Shown piece after piece: positions 7,479 through 16,968 of a stretch of 64,000 nt of DNA. The translations under genes were made by a program, and so were the position numbers. The stretch is from Planctomycetota bacterium. Lineage in GTDB: Bacteria; Planctomycetota; Phycisphaerae; UBA1845; UTPLA1. The stretch is taken from NCBI GenBank assembly GCA_015654675.1, contig JAATGM010000043.1, positions 1 to 64,000 on the forward strand, in the 5' to 3' direction. The notes below the pieces were generated by a model. The model was not told the DNA's origin. It did not search any database and saw only the letters and a list, made by a program, of their open reading frames with translations. The stretch's first letter is position 1. Every line of letters begins with the position of its first letter.

Positions 7479-8555
7479 TCACGGCATTCGTAGCACGTCC
7501 GCCGCCTGCGTGAACACGCATTCGTCGAACCCAAGCGCCCGCTTCAGCATCAAGTCCTGCTCCACCCACGAAGTCGTCGCCGCAATCCGTCGCCGCGTCG
7601 CCCGATCCACCCGATGCCAAAACAGCGACAGCATCACCGGAATCGGAAAATCGCTCCCCCACAAAAGCTTCCGATGCAACTCGCGTAGCGCCGCCAGCTT
7701 CGACAGCCAATGCGTCCGCCCGAACGCCGCCAATCCCGAGATGTCCGCGTAAAGCGGCGCATCCGCAAACTCGCCCAGCATCGCCTCGATGAACGCCAGG
7801 CAATCCGACGCCGACTGCCAGCGAAACGACGGCGTCGCGACATGCGCCACAATGACCGGCGGCATCACCCCCTCGGCCCGCAGCCGACGCAACACAGTCA
7901 GCATCGGCCCGACATGCTCAAACTCCATGTGCTGCCGCGCCAGCGCCATCTCGCCGCCATAGTGAATCAGCATTGGAATTCCGAGCCGCCCCGCCGCCCG
8001 CAGAAACTCCACCGTCCGCGGATCCTCCGCCCGAATGTTCTGATGAATCGGCAGCCACTTCAGCAGCGCCGCCCCGCCCGCAACCACCTCGGCCACCATC
8101 TCCGTCGCCCCGCGTCGATACGGATGCACCGACGCCCCAAACAAATATCGATCCGGCCGCGCCCGGCACATCGCCGCCACATATGAATTGGACGCGTAGA
8201 GGTCCGACCCGATCCGTTGCCGGCGCTCCGCCCACCCGATCGCCGCCCCGCTGTCATCGTGATATTCATCAAACGCCAGCAACACCACGCGATCAAACGC
8301 CGCCGTCCCCAGCCAGTGCCGCTCGTTCGCCGCCTCAATCTGCGCATCAAGCGCATCTCCGCGTTCAAGCCACGGATCAATCCCCAGCCACCGCCGCGCC
8401 ACGTGCCAGACAATCTGCCCGATCATCCGCGGCGCAAGATAGCTGTCGTACCCGGCGCTCCCCTCCGCGCCATTTCGCTCAAATGAAAACCGCGCAATCG
8501 ACGAGTCGACCCGCCGCGCGCTCAGCCCCACGTGACAGTGAACATCAATGACCAT
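7479..8555 (-). CDS. Amidohydrolase family protein (TIM-barrel metal-dependent hydrolase)
   Basis: A 358-residue protein. It opens with MVIDVHCHVG, the HxH metal motif of amidohydrolase-2 (ACMSD-like) enzymes. Further metal or active-site elements are visible: LLKWLPIHQNI in the middle, VIVAHVATP (second His), and LLWGSDFPIP near the end with the conserved Asp. Length is typical. The substrate is unknown; family members act as decarboxylases or C-N/C-C bond hydrolases. It is divergent from the GMC oxidoreductase, and the first possible ATG of that gene overlaps this start. Confidence 0.8.
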   Translation of the reverse strand: MVIDVHCHVGLSARRVDSSIARFSFERNGAEGSAGYDSYLAPRMIGQIVWHVARRWLGIDPWLERGDALDAQIEAANERHWLGTAAFDRVVLLAFDEYHDDSGAAIGWAERRQRIGSDLYASNSYVAAMCRARPDRYLFGASVHPYRRGATEMVAEVVAGGAALLKWLPIHQNIRAEDPRTVEFLRAAGRLGIPMLIHYGGEMALARQHMEFEHVGPMLTVLRRLRAEGVMPPVIVAHVATPSFRWQSASDCLAFIEAMLGEFADAPLYADISGLAAFGRTHWLSKLAALRELHRKLLWGSDFPIPVMLSLFWHRVDRATRRRIAATTSWVEQDLMLKRALGFDECVFTQAADVLRMP

Positions 8556-8574
8556 GTCGGACGGCCACTATAAC

Positions 8575-10020
8575 ATGCCACCGATGCCCTCGTCCGTGTG
8601 GGACCTCCTGATCATCGGCTCGGGTTTCGGCGGAAGCGTCTGCGCCTGCCGCGCGGCCGCCGCCGGCATGCGCGTCGCCGTGCTCGAACGCGGCCCGCGC
8701 GCAACCAGTGACTACTATCAGCAACTCGCCCGCGGTTCCGAGCCCCTGATCGACCAACCGTATGCCCCGTCCCTCGTCCGTCCAAGTCGCGTGCGCGGCC
8801 TGCGCGCACTCTCCGCCAGTGCCGTCGGCGGCACATCCCACCTCTACACCGCCGTCACCGTACCCGCCCCCGCCGAAATCTTCGCGTCCAACTGGCCGGC
8901 CGGCCTGAACGCTGACTCGCTCCGTCCGCACTATGCACGCGTCGAAGGGATGATCGCCGCGAGTCCAATTCCCGCGCCCCTCCCCCGCACGCGCGTGCTG
9001 CACGAGGCCGCAACCAGACTCCGCGCAGCATCGGCAACACTCCCACTCGCAATGAACTGGTCGCGCGGCGCTGACCCGATACATCCCGGGCAGCGCCCAA
9101 TGTCCATCCGCGAAGAGTGTGTGACATGGATTCAAGGCGGCCCCAGCGCAAGAAAGCGCACGCTTGATCAAACCTACCTCGCCGCGGCCGAATCAAACGC
9201 AGCGACCATTCTCCCGCTCCACGAAGCCGACGCCATCACCCCACACGATGGCGGCTATCGCATCGACGCAACCCACCGCGACGGGCCACACCCGCGCCGC
9301 GTCTCGTTCTTGGCACGGCGCGTCGTCGTCGCCGCCGGCACCCTTGGCACTGTCTCCCTGCTGCTTCGCTGCCGCGACCAATTTGTGTCCTTGCCAAACC
9401 TCAGTCCGGCCCTCGGCCGCCGCTTCTTCACCAACGGCGACTTCGGCGGCCTGCTCATCGTCAATCGCGAAGACCTGCCGCTCGACGCCGGCCCACCGGT
9501 CACCGCCTGGATCGACCTCTGGCGCACCGACAAACTCTATCTGATGGAAACCGGCTTCCTGCCAGTCTTGCAACGACTCGCCTCATTTCCGGCTTCAGCC
9601 CATCGCAAAGTCTGGAGCTTCGGCGTCATGGGCTTCGACGACGACCCCGGCACGCTGCGGATGGACAACCGCGCCCACCTGACCTGCGATTTCGATTCGC
9701 ATCACGGCAACAATTTCCATTACACCCGCGTGCAGCGCCTCCGCGAACTTGCCAGCGCCATCGGCGGGCGTCTCCTGCTACCGCCCGGCTGGTTCATCCG
9801 CCGCACCCCAATCACCGTCCACCCACTCGGCGGCGCAGCCCTCGCCGACTCACCCGAGCACGGCGTGACAAATCCATTTGGCGAGTGCTTCGGCCACCCC
9901 GGTCTCTATATCGCCGACGGCTCGCTCCTCCCCACGCCGATCGGTGCCGCCCCCTCAATGACCATCGCCGCCCTCGCCGAACACATCGTGGACGCAATGC
10001 TTCGAGGTCGATCGCCATGA
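8575..10020 (+). CDS. GMC-type FAD-dependent oxidoreductase (cholesterol-oxidase-like)
   Basis: About 481 residues. The N-terminus holds the dinucleotide-binding Rossmann motif IIGSGFGGSVCACRAAAAGM, followed by VLERGPR and SAVGGTSHLY as in cholesterol oxidase-like GMC enzymes. The C-terminus has the GMC_oxred_C signature: HPLGGAALADS (active-site His), then LYIADGSLLPTPIGAAPSMTIAALAEHI. The frame is open from an ATG at 8548 that lies inside the start of the divergent amidohydrolase. The ATG at 8575 (or 8584) is preferred because the FAD motif normally lies close to the N-terminus. It ends in an ATGA overlap with the next gene, so the pair is translationally coupled. Substrate is unknown, and a sterol is only one possibility. 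Confidence 0.82.
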   Translation: MPPMPSSVWDLLIIGSGFGGSVCACRAAAAGMRVAVLERGPRATSDYYQQLARGSEPLIDQPYAPSLVRPSRVRGLRALSASAVGGTSHLYTAVTVPAPAEIFASNWPAGLNADSLRPHYARVEGMIAASPIPAPLPRTRVLHEAATRLRAASATLPLAMNWSRGADPIHPGQRPMSIREECVTWIQGGPSARKRTLDQTYLAAAESNAATILPLHEADAITPHDGGYRIDATHRDGPHPRRVSFLARRVVVAAGTLGTVSLLLRCRDQFVSLPNLSPALGRRFFTNGDFGGLLIVNREDLPLDAGPPVTAWIDLWRTDKLYLMETGFLPVLQRLASFPASAHRKVWSFGVMGFDDDPGTLRMDNRAHLTCDFDSHHGNNFHYTRVQRLRELASAIGGRLLLPPGWFIRRTPITVHPLGGAALADSPEHGVTNPFGECFGHPGLYIADGSLLPTPIGAAPSMTIAALAEHIVDAMLRGRSP

Positions 10021-11108
10021 GCGACCCCGCCGAAATCCCCCTGTTCGCGGCTTTCCCCGCTTTGGCCCGACGCATCCCGCGCCGGCCGCTCGGTCAATGG
10101 CCCACGCTCGTGACCCATCTCGCAAACTTCGGCCCCGCCCACAATCTCCCGCACCTTTACATCAAACGCGAAGACCTATCTCACCCCGACTGCGGTGGAA
10201 ACAAGGTCCGCGGCCTCGAGTTCCTGCTCGCCGACGCACAGTCACGAAGCGCCACAACAATCCTGACCATGGGCGCCGCCGGCAGCCACCACGTCGCCCG
10301 AACCGCGTTGCACGCCGCAAAACTCGGCATGCACACCACCGCGGTCCTCCTCCGTCAGCCGATGGCCGAATACGTCCGCCGCAATCTGCTCCTCGCGTCG
10401 TCCATCGGCGCAACCCTCGTGCCCGCCAACGCCTTGACCATCATCCCGCGACTATTCGCACTGCGCTATTTCACCGCGCACCGTCCCTACTTCATCGCAC
10501 CCGGCGGCACGACGCCCCTCGCATGCCTCGGCCACGTCAACGCCGCCTTCGAACTGAAAGCTCAGATCGACCGCGGAGACTTGCCCGCACCCGATTTCAT
10601 CTATGTCCCCCTCGGAAGTCTCGGCACCTGCGCCGGCCTGCTCCTCGGCGTAAAACTGGCCGGCCTCACCGCGCGCCTAGTCGGCGTAGTCACGTCCTAT
10701 CGCTGGTACGCAACTCCTAGTCGGATTGTCCGCCTGGCTGACAAAACCCACGCCCTCATGCGCCGCTTAGATCCCGCGATTCCCGACGCTCGCCTGTCCG
10801 CAACCGATATCGATGTCATCACCACATCACTCGGCCCCGGCTACGCCCAATTCACCGCGGACTCGGTCGAACTCGCGCGAGACTTGTTCACCCGCGAGCA
10901 GATCGAATTCGACGGAACCTACACCGCAAAGGCACTCGCAGGCGCGCTCAATTTCATCGCCGATCGATCACTCGCCAACCGCGCACACCTGTTCTGGCAC
11001 ACCTATCACCGCCTCAAAATCGCCTTGCCGTCGAACATCACACTCGCACCATGGATCGCGTCATATATTCGCGAGCCCGCGCAGCCCCTCGACCAGCAAT
11101 TGCAATGA
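10017..11108 (+). CDS. PLP-dependent enzyme, ACC deaminase / D-cysteine desulfhydrase family
   Basis: 363 residues from an ATG at 10017 that overlaps the GMC gene stop (ATGA). Fold-type II PLP enzyme: IKREDLSHPDCGGNKVRGLE contains the Schiff-base lysine (GGNK), followed by TMGAAGSHHVARTALHAAKLGM for cofactor and substrate contacts, and FIYVPLGSLGTCAGLLLG near the phosphate-binding loop. This resembles 1-aminocyclopropane-1-carboxylate deaminase and D-cysteine desulfhydrase, which release ammonia and a keto acid. The actual substrate is uncertain. Coupling to an FAD oxidoreductase suggests a shared small-molecule pathway, which I cannot name. Confidence 0.8.
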   Translation: MSDPAEIPLFAAFPALARRIPRRPLGQWPTLVTHLANFGPAHNLPHLYIKREDLSHPDCGGNKVRGLEFLLADAQSRSATTILTMGAAGSHHVARTALHAAKLGMHTTAVLLRQPMAEYVRRNLLLASSIGATLVPANALTIIPRLFALRYFTAHRPYFIAPGGTTPLACLGHVNAAFELKAQIDRGDLPAPDFIYVPLGSLGTCAGLLLGVKLAGLTARLVGVVTSYRWYATPSRIVRLADKTHALMRRLDPAIPDARLSATDIDVITTSLGPGYAQFTADSVELARDLFTREQIEFDGTYTAKALAGALNFIADRSLANRAHLFWHTYHRLKIALPSNITLAPWIASYIREPAQPLDQQLQ

Positions 11109-11292
11109 ACAACCCGCGTGGAATCGCGGCCCAACCCAACGAAAGACAAGACCTTGCGTGCCCTCATTCTCTGACCTCTACGATCATGTAAAGGTTTCGC
11201 TAAGAACGGTTTGCGCCAGTCGAGTTTTCCAATGCCCTCGCTAACATGACTGCCTGACTTCGACTGGTGTCCACCAAGTCAGCGGAGCAATC

Positions 11293-12063
11293 ATGGCAGC
11301 TACAATGGCCAAGAAGGAGCGCCCGACGATGGCGGCCGAACCGCGCCCGGTTCTTAAGAGCAAATCGATTCTCGTCGTCGAGGATGAGGGCGATCTGGCC
11401 GAACTCATTTGCTACAACCTCGAACGAGAGGGTTACTCACACCGCCGGGTCGCGGGCGGAGACGCGGCCCTCGCCGAAGTCCGCCGGCGCCCCCCCGATC
11501 TCATCCTTCTTGATCGAATGCTCCCCGGCATGTCGGGCGACGATGTCTGCTCGCAAATTCGCCGCGAGCCGGCCACCGCATCCATCCCGGTGATCATGCT
11601 CACCGCCAAGGGCGAAGAGTCCGACCAACTCGTTGGCTTTGCGATCGGCGCCGACGACTACATCCCCAAGCCCTTCTCGATGAAAGTCCTGCTGGCTCGC
11701 GTTGCCGCCATCCTCCGCCGCGGCGGCGAAACAACCAACGGCGAATCCGTCCCCATCACGGCCGGACCGTTCTCGCTCGATCCGGCCCGCCACGAAGTCA
11801 AAGTCGAGAACTTCCCCGTCCAGCTCACCGCCACCGAATTCCGGCTCCTCCGCGCCCTCATGCTGGCCCGCGGCCGCGTCCTCGATCGTGCCCAGCTCAT
11901 CGAAAAAGTCCTTGGTTCCGGCGTCGTCGTCACAGATCGCACCATCGACGTCCATATCACCGCCCTCCGCAAGAAAATCACCGCCGTCTCGATCAGCGGC
12001 GCGGTCTGGATTCAGACCGTACGCGGTGCCGGCTATGCCTTCCGCGAGCCGACTACCGACTAA
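11293..12063 (+). CDS. phoB: Response regulator, OmpR/PhoB family
   Basis: 256 residues. The receiver domain (residues ~25-145) has the acidic pocket VVEDEGDLAE, phosphoacceptor Asp74 (LLDRMLPG), MLTAKG and the lysine of DDYIPKPFS. The C-terminal winged helix (residues ~155-250) shows LTATEFRLLRALMLARGRVLDRAQLIEKV and ends RTIDVHITALRKKI...IQTVRGAGYAF, the usual OmpR/PhoB pattern. It sits directly before a PhoR-like kinase and upstream of phosphate transport genes, so assignment to phosphate control is contextual. A ~25-residue N-terminal extension precedes the receiver. I see no clear Pho box in the 184 bases upstream. Confidence 0.85.
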   Translation: MAATMAKKERPTMAAEPRPVLKSKSILVVEDEGDLAELICYNLEREGYSHRRVAGGDAALAEVRRRPPDLILLDRMLPGMSGDDVCSQIRREPATASIPVIMLTAKGEESDQLVGFAIGADDYIPKPFSMKVLLARVAAILRRGGETTNGESVPITAGPFSLDPARHEVKVENFPVQLTATEFRLLRALMLARGRVLDRAQLIEKVLGSGVVVTDRTIDVHITALRKKITAVSISGAVWIQTVRGAGYAFREPTTD

Positions 12064-12135
12064 CCCCAACCGCGGCCCCGCTGGCACGCGCCCCGAATCT
12101 CCCTGACACTACCCCCCGGAGAGTGAAGCAAGCGC

Positions 12136-14058
12136 ATGTGGCCCGGGCGGTTCTTCTGGAAGCTCTTCCTCGGCATCGCAGTGCTGATGGCCGTCGTACT
12201 CATTTCTTCCATTCGCCTCATCTCCGGCGAACTCCAGACTGTTTACCTCCGCGAATTGACTCGGCAGCTCATCTCTCAGGCCGAAACCATCGCCCGCGAA
12301 GCCCACGGACAGTTTGACGCATCCCACGCCGCCGCCCTCAACGCCATCGCCCATCGCGTCGCCGCCCTCACGCCGGAGCTCCGTGTCACGTTTATCTCAA
12401 TCAACGGCACCGTATGGGGCGATTCCGAGGCCGACCCGTCGCACATGGAGCTGCACGCCAACCGCGCCGAGTTCATCGACGCCATCCGCACCGGCAGCGG
12501 AGAATCCTCGCGCTGGTCCAAAACCACTTCGCGCGAAACAAAATACGTCGCCATCCGCGTCGGTGACGCCGCCAACCCGCTCGGTGTCGTCCGCGTCTCG
12601 ATGCCCACCCGTTTCGTCGCCGCCCATGAGGAAGCCACCCGGCGTCTCGTCTGGAAGATCGGCGGCGTCGGTATTGCCGCCACCCTCGTCCTGGCACTCG
12701 GCCTCGCCCTCGTCTGGAGCGCCCCCATCCGCCGCATCACCGAAACGGCCCGCACCCTGTCGCGCGGCGATCTCTCCGCCCGTGTTCGCGTCACCGGCCG
12801 TGACGAACTAGGCGTCATGGCCCGCTCGCTGAACCAGATGCGTGATCACCTCGCCGCACAGTTGCAGACCATCGATCGCCAGCGTCAAAACCTCGAATAT
12901 CTCATTCGCACCCTCCAGGAAGGCGTCATTGTCGCCGGCGCGGATGGCAGAATTCTCCTCATCAACCCGGCCGCCGTCAGACTCCTCCGTCTCATGCAAA
13001 ACCGCGTCAACCCGCATCCATCCGCCGCCCCCGGCGATAACGGCTCGCGTCCGCGACTGCCGGCCGATGCCTTGCTCGGTGGCTCCATCGATGAATGCGT
13101 CCCGCACGCGGCCCTCCGCGAGATGCTCCGGCCGCACGACCCAACCTCCTCCGGCTCCGACCCCGGCAGCGGCGATCTGACCCGCGCCCGCTCAGGCCGT
13201 GAAATGCGGCTCGAGTTCGAGCACACCGGCGGTGTCGAGGTCTGGTCAGCCCGTGCCTCGCACATCGAGCTCGCCGCCGCGCGCGTCGGAGCGGGCGAGC
13301 CGGCCGCGCGCCTCGTCGTGCTCACCGACATTACCGAGCTAACCCGCACCATCCAGATGAAAACCGACTTCGTCGCCAACGCCTCGCACGAGCTGCGCAC
13401 CCCGCTCTCCGCCATCCGCGCCTCGGTCGAAACGCTTCAACAGCTCGACCCCGTCGCGGAGCCCGCCGCCGTCCGAAACTTTGTTGAAGTCATCGACCGC
13501 CACAGCACGCGCCTGGTCGATCTCGTCGCCGATCTGCTCGATCTCTCAAAATTGGAATCCGCCGAGGCCCAGTTCCCACCACAGCAAATCAGCATGCGCG
13601 AGTTTCTCGACGAATTATCGTCGCGCTATTCAGCGTCGCTGAAGGCGAACGGACTCACCCTCTCGGGCCAGTGCGCGCCCGATGCCGACGAATTATTCGT
13701 CAGTCCGCAACTCCTCCGGCTCGTCCTCGACAATCTGGTCGACAATGCCATTAAGTTCACCGAACCCGGCGGCGAAATTCGTGTGACCGCCCAGCGTGCC
13801 GGCGGCGATGTCGGTATTCAGGTGGCCGACTCGGGTTGCGGCATCCCGGAAGATCAACAGCCGCGCGTCTTCGAACGCTTCTACCAGGTCCAGCGCTCTC
13901 GTTCCGCCCACGGCGCTGCGGCAACCAAGGTCCGCGGCACCGGCCTCGGGCTCTCAATCGTGCGCCATGCCGTCGCTGCAATGCAGGGTCGCGTCGACCT
14001 TTGGAGCAAAGTCGGTGAAGGCACGCGCGTCACTGTCACCATTCCCCATCGTGGATGA
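12136..14058 (+). CDS. phoR: Sensor histidine kinase, PhoR-like
   Basis: 640 residues. Domain order: a membrane helix at residues ~10-30; an extracytoplasmic region to ~170; a second helix at ~172-192; HAMP (APIRRITETARTLSRGDLSARV); a PAS-like domain (LQEGVIVAGADGRILLINPAA) with a Pro/Ser-rich insert; HisKA with phosphoacceptor His418 in NASHELRTPLSAIRAS; and HATPase with DNLVDNAIKFTEPGG (N box), VADSGCGIPED (G1) and GTGLGLSIVRHA (G2). All catalytic boxes are intact. It follows phoB after 72 bases, so the two form a cognate pair. A strong terminator lies about 90 bases downstream. Confidence 0.87.
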   Translation: MWPGRFFWKLFLGIAVLMAVVLISSIRLISGELQTVYLRELTRQLISQAETIAREAHGQFDASHAAALNAIAHRVAALTPELRVTFISINGTVWGDSEADPSHMELHANRAEFIDAIRTGSGESSRWSKTTSRETKYVAIRVGDAANPLGVVRVSMPTRFVAAHEEATRRLVWKIGGVGIAATLVLALGLALVWSAPIRRITETARTLSRGDLSARVRVTGRDELGVMARSLNQMRDHLAAQLQTIDRQRQNLEYLIRTLQEGVIVAGADGRILLINPAAVRLLRLMQNRVNPHPSAAPGDNGSRPRLPADALLGGSIDECVPHAALREMLRPHDPTSSGSDPGSGDLTRARSGREMRLEFEHTGGVEVWSARASHIELAAARVGAGEPAARLVVLTDITELTRTIQMKTDFVANASHELRTPLSAIRASVETLQQLDPVAEPAAVRNFVEVIDRHSTRLVDLVADLLDLSKLESAEAQFPPQQISMREFLDELSSRYSASLKANGLTLSGQCAPDADELFVSPQLLRLVLDNLVDNAIKFTEPGGEIRVTAQRAGGDVGIQVADSGCGIPEDQQPRVFERFYQVQRSRSAHGAAATKVRGTGLGLSIVRHAVAAMQGRVDLWSKVGEGTRVTVTIPHRG

Positions 14059-14146
14059 ACGACGCCGGATTCATCGGGATTTATCACAATGATGATTCGC
14101 CTCTCACATCCACCCGATAACCTGTCCCAAGGGAAAGCAGCAATGC

Positions 14147-14196
14147 GGGCCGGTTCCGGCGACCCCGCAGGGGCAGGCCGGGTCCGGCCCATTTTT
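14147..14196 (+). terminator. Rho-independent terminator after phoBR
   Basis: The arms GGGCCGGTTCCGGC (14147-14160) and GCCGGGTCCGGCCC (14177-14190) form a long GC-rich stem with one 2-base internal mismatch. The loop carries a small CCCC/GGGG hairpin, and ATTTTT follows directly. This is a textbook intrinsic terminator on the plus strand. The remaining gene-free DNA to 14489 shows no clear promoter. Confidence 0.8.
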
Positions 14197-14489
14197 CGTT
14201 CATGGGAACCCGCTTCGCACCGCCCCTTGACCTCCAGCCGACCCATTGGCAAACTCCCTTGCATCCGGTTCTTGAGTGGGTCATCGCCGGTCCGCTCATC
14301 CCACCTGGTCCTGATGAAAATCGAATCGCGCGACGGCGCAAGGGCCGCAGCGAATGCTCCGGGCGACGAGGGTCTAAGCTCGTCCTCCGGCGCGGTAAGC
14401 AGGCGGAAAAAGAAATCGGACGCAGAACAACGACGCGAAGCGGCCCGGCAATGCTGACTGCATCGCCGCCGCCCTCTGGAGTAAGGCAC

Positions 14490-15113
14490 ATGCTCGGCAT
14501 CCTGCCTCGCAATACCGGCTTCTTCGACCTCATGGACCAATCCGCTGATTGCGTGGTCCGCACGGCCGAGGCCTACCGCGACCTCATGCGCCACTACGCT
14601 CGTCGCGAAGAAATCGTCGGCCGCATCCGCGAACTCGAACACGCCGCCGACGAAATCATGCACCGCACCCTCGAAAAACTCGACAAGACGTTTATCACGC
14701 CCTTCGACCGCGAAGATATCCAGACCCTCACCACTCAGATGGACGACGTCATCGACGAAGTCGACGCCGCCTCCAAACGCATGACCCTCTACCGCATCGA
14801 AGAGCCGACCCCGTGGCTCGTGAAACAGTCCGACGTACTACTCGAAGCCAGCCAAAGCGTGAGCGACGCCGTCCGCCACCTCCGCAGTCTCAAAAACGTC
14901 GAAGCCCTCTATCAACTGCTCATCCAGATTCGCCGCCTCGAAAGTCTCGGCGACGATCACAACCACGCCGCCGTTGCCGAACTCTACAACTCGACCAATG
15001 ACCCCTTCCGCGCCATGAAACTCAAGGAGATCTACGACCGGACCGAGAAGGCCATCGACCGCTGCGACGATATTGCCAACACCATTCAGGCCATCGTCCT
15101 GAAGAACACCTGA
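14490..15113 (+). CDS. DUF47 / PhoU-like phosphate transport accessory protein
   Basis: 207 residues, entirely helical. The start is the ATG at 14490 (MLGILPRNTGFFDLMDQSAD), preceded by GGAGTAAGG. The frame is open upstream, but that part lacks coding character and overlaps the terminator region. The sequence matches the DUF47 family (PhoU-divergent): an FFDLM start, ELEHAADEIMHRTLEKLDKTFITPFDREDI with metal-binding-type acidic residues, and QMDDVIDEVDAASKR. Such proteins are encoded next to PiT transporters and are thought to modulate them. The pit gene follows after 19 bases, which strongly supports this role. Confidence 0.85.
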   Translation: MLGILPRNTGFFDLMDQSADCVVRTAEAYRDLMRHYARREEIVGRIRELEHAADEIMHRTLEKLDKTFITPFDREDIQTLTTQMDDVIDEVDAASKRMTLYRIEEPTPWLVKQSDVLLEASQSVSDAVRHLRSLKNVEALYQLLIQIRRLESLGDDHNHAAVAELYNSTNDPFRAMKLKEIYDRTEKAIDRCDDIANTIQAIVLKNT

Positions 15114-15132
15114 GCGACGAATACCGCCGCCC

Positions 15133-16161
15133 ATGCTGACCTACGTCATCATCGTCATCGCCATTGCACTGGTGTTTGACTTCCTGAACGGCTTCCACGA
15201 CGCGGCGAACTCCATCGCCACTGTCGTCTCCACTCGCGTACTTTCGCCACGCACCGCCGTGATCTGGGCCGCCGCCTTCAACTTCATTGCCGCATTCGTC
15301 TTCGGTACAGGTGTGGCCAAGGCGATCGGCAGCGGGATTGTCGACACCGCCAAAGTCGACGTGCCCGTCGTCTTCGGCGCGCTCCTGGGCGCAATCGTCT
15401 GGAATCTACTCACCTGGTATTACGGCCTCCCCTCCAGCTCTTCACATGCCCTGGTCGGCGGAATCGCCGGTGCCGCCATTAGCAAGGCTGGCTGGTCCGT
15501 CATCATCGCAAAGGGCTGGTATCCGATCCTCGCCTTCATCGTCCTCTCGCCGGTCATCGGCTTCGTTCTCGGCGGGCTCAACATGGCCATCGTCAGTTGG
15601 CTATGCCGCAACGCCGACCGCAACCGCACCGCCGCAATCTTCCGCAAGCTCCAGTTGCTCTCCGCCGCTATCTATAGTCTTGGCCACGGGGGAAATGACG
15701 CCCAGAAAACCATGGGCATCATCGTCATGCTCCTCAACGCAGGCGGACTGGGCGGCTACGCCGTCGGCGGCCACACTCTTTTCGGCCGCGAGCACTCCAT
15801 CGCCCTTTGGATCATCCTCATCTGCCACTTCGCCATCGCGATGGGAACGATGTCCGGCGGCTGGCGAATCGTGAAGACCATGGGCCAGAAAATCACTCAC
15901 CTCCAGCCCGTTGGTGGCTTCTGTGCCGAAACTGCCGCCGCCACCACCATCATCGGCGCGACCATCGGCCACATCCCAATCTCTACGACCCACGCCATCA
16001 CCGGCGCAATCCTCGGCGTCGGAAGTGTGAAGGGCCTGAGAACCGTCCGCTGGCAATGGGGCGAACGAATCGTCTGGGCCTGGATTCTCACCATCCCCGC
16101 CTCGGCACTCATCGCCGCTTGCAGTTATCGAATCATCGCGCTCGTCAGCCCCGCCCGCTGA
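15133..16161 (+). CDS. pit: Low-affinity inorganic phosphate transporter, PiT family
   Basis: 342 residues, about ten membrane segments. It carries the two PiT signature repeats: FDFLNGFHDAANSIATVVSTR near the N-terminus and SLGHGGNDAQKTMGIIVML in the second half. PSSSSHALVGGIAGAA and PISTTHAITGAILGVG complete the usual internal duplication. It imports phosphate (commonly as metal phosphate) with protons or sodium across the inner membrane. It is co-transcribed with the DUF47 protein and placed behind phoBR. The 3' end converges on birA with 12 bases between. Confidence 0.9.
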   Translation: MLTYVIIVIAIALVFDFLNGFHDAANSIATVVSTRVLSPRTAVIWAAAFNFIAAFVFGTGVAKAIGSGIVDTAKVDVPVVFGALLGAIVWNLLTWYYGLPSSSSHALVGGIAGAAISKAGWSVIIAKGWYPILAFIVLSPVIGFVLGGLNMAIVSWLCRNADRNRTAAIFRKLQLLSAAIYSLGHGGNDAQKTMGIIVMLLNAGGLGGYAVGGHTLFGREHSIALWIILICHFAIAMGTMSGGWRIVKTMGQKITHLQPVGGFCAETAAATTIIGATIGHIPISTTHAITGAILGVGSVKGLRTVRWQWGERIVWAWILTIPASALIAACSYRIIALVSPAR

Positions 16162-16173
16162 GCACCGCCCCTC

Positions 16174-16968
16174 TCAAATCGCCTTGCTCGTCGTCAGCGG
16201 ATCAAATCGAAGCCGCCCCCCGCCATCCAGTTGCATCCACAACCCGTGCGATTCATCAATGTCCACCACCGTCCCGGCATACTCCCGACCCGCATGCACA
16301 AGCACGACGCGCCGCCCGATATCCCCGCTGTGTTGTCGCCATCGCATCGCCAGCGCCTGATCGCGCCCCTCAATCGCCGCAGGCAACAGCCGATCGAGCT
16401 GCCGCAGCAAACCAATCGCCAGTTCCTGCCGAGAAACAACCCCGTGCGATTCGATCTCTAACGACGTCGCCCGTTCGCGAATCTCCGGCGGAAAGTGCCC
16501 CGCGTGCTGCAGACAATTGATTCCCATTCCAATCGCCAGCATCGCCGTTCCGTCCCCCGTTCGCGCCGCCTCGACCAGCACACCCGCCAGCTTTCGCCCG
16601 CGTACGTAAACATCGTTCGGCCACGCCAGCTCCGCTTCGATCCCGCAGCTCTCGTGAACCGCCTCCCGAATCGCGATGCCCGTCGCCAGCACAACCCGGC
16701 TCGCCACGCCCGCATCCCCCGCAATCACCGCCGTCATCAGCAAGCTCGCCCCGCGCGGCGCATGCCACGTCCGCCCCAGACGCCCGCGTCCCGCCGACTG
16801 ATGATCGGTGATGAGGACCAGTCCGTCGCAACCGGCCGCGTCCGCCACCAATCGCCGCACCGCTTCGCTGTTCGTGCTGTCGCACTCGGACAGGTACACC
16901 ACCCGCCGCCCCACGCACCTCGGAGTCAGCGCTCCACCGATGGCCTCGGCGTCCAATGGACCAGTCAT
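16174..16968 (-). CDS. birA: Biotin--[acetyl-CoA-carboxylase] ligase
   Basis: 264 residues. The catalytic core of biotin protein ligase is clear: CDSTNSEAVRRL, DHQSAGRGRLGRTWHAP (the GRGRxGR biotinyl-AMP loop), LAWPNDVYVRGRKLAGVLVEA (with the active-site Lys) and AIGMGINC. A small C-terminal SH3-like domain follows. There is no N-terminal helix-turn-helix, so it is the monofunctional type without repressor activity. It attaches biotin to the carboxyl carrier protein of acetyl-CoA carboxylase. Its start overlaps the stop of nadC by 4 bases, forming a coupled nadC-birA pair, an arrangement seen in many bacteria. Confidence 0.9.
   Translation of the reverse strand: MTGPLDAEAIGGALTPRCVGRRVVYLSECDSTNSEAVRRLVADAAGCDGLVLITDHQSAGRGRLGRTWHAPRGASLLMTAVIAGDAGVASRVVLATGIAIREAVHESCGIEAELAWPNDVYVRGRKLAGVLVEAARTGDGTAMLAIGMGINCLQHAGHFPPEIRERATSLEIESHGVVSRQELAIGLLRQLDRLLPAAIEGRDQALAMRWRQHSGDIGRRVVLVHAGREYAGTVVDIDESHGLWMQLDGGGRLRFDPLTTSKAI

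Noticed and set aside
11109-11292. Possible Pho box before phoB
   Set aside because: No pair of CTGTCAT-like half-sites is visible in the region.
14202-14489. N-terminal extension of the DUF47 protein
   Set aside because: It begins right after the terminator, has no coding character, and a good ribosome binding site marks the ATG at 14490.
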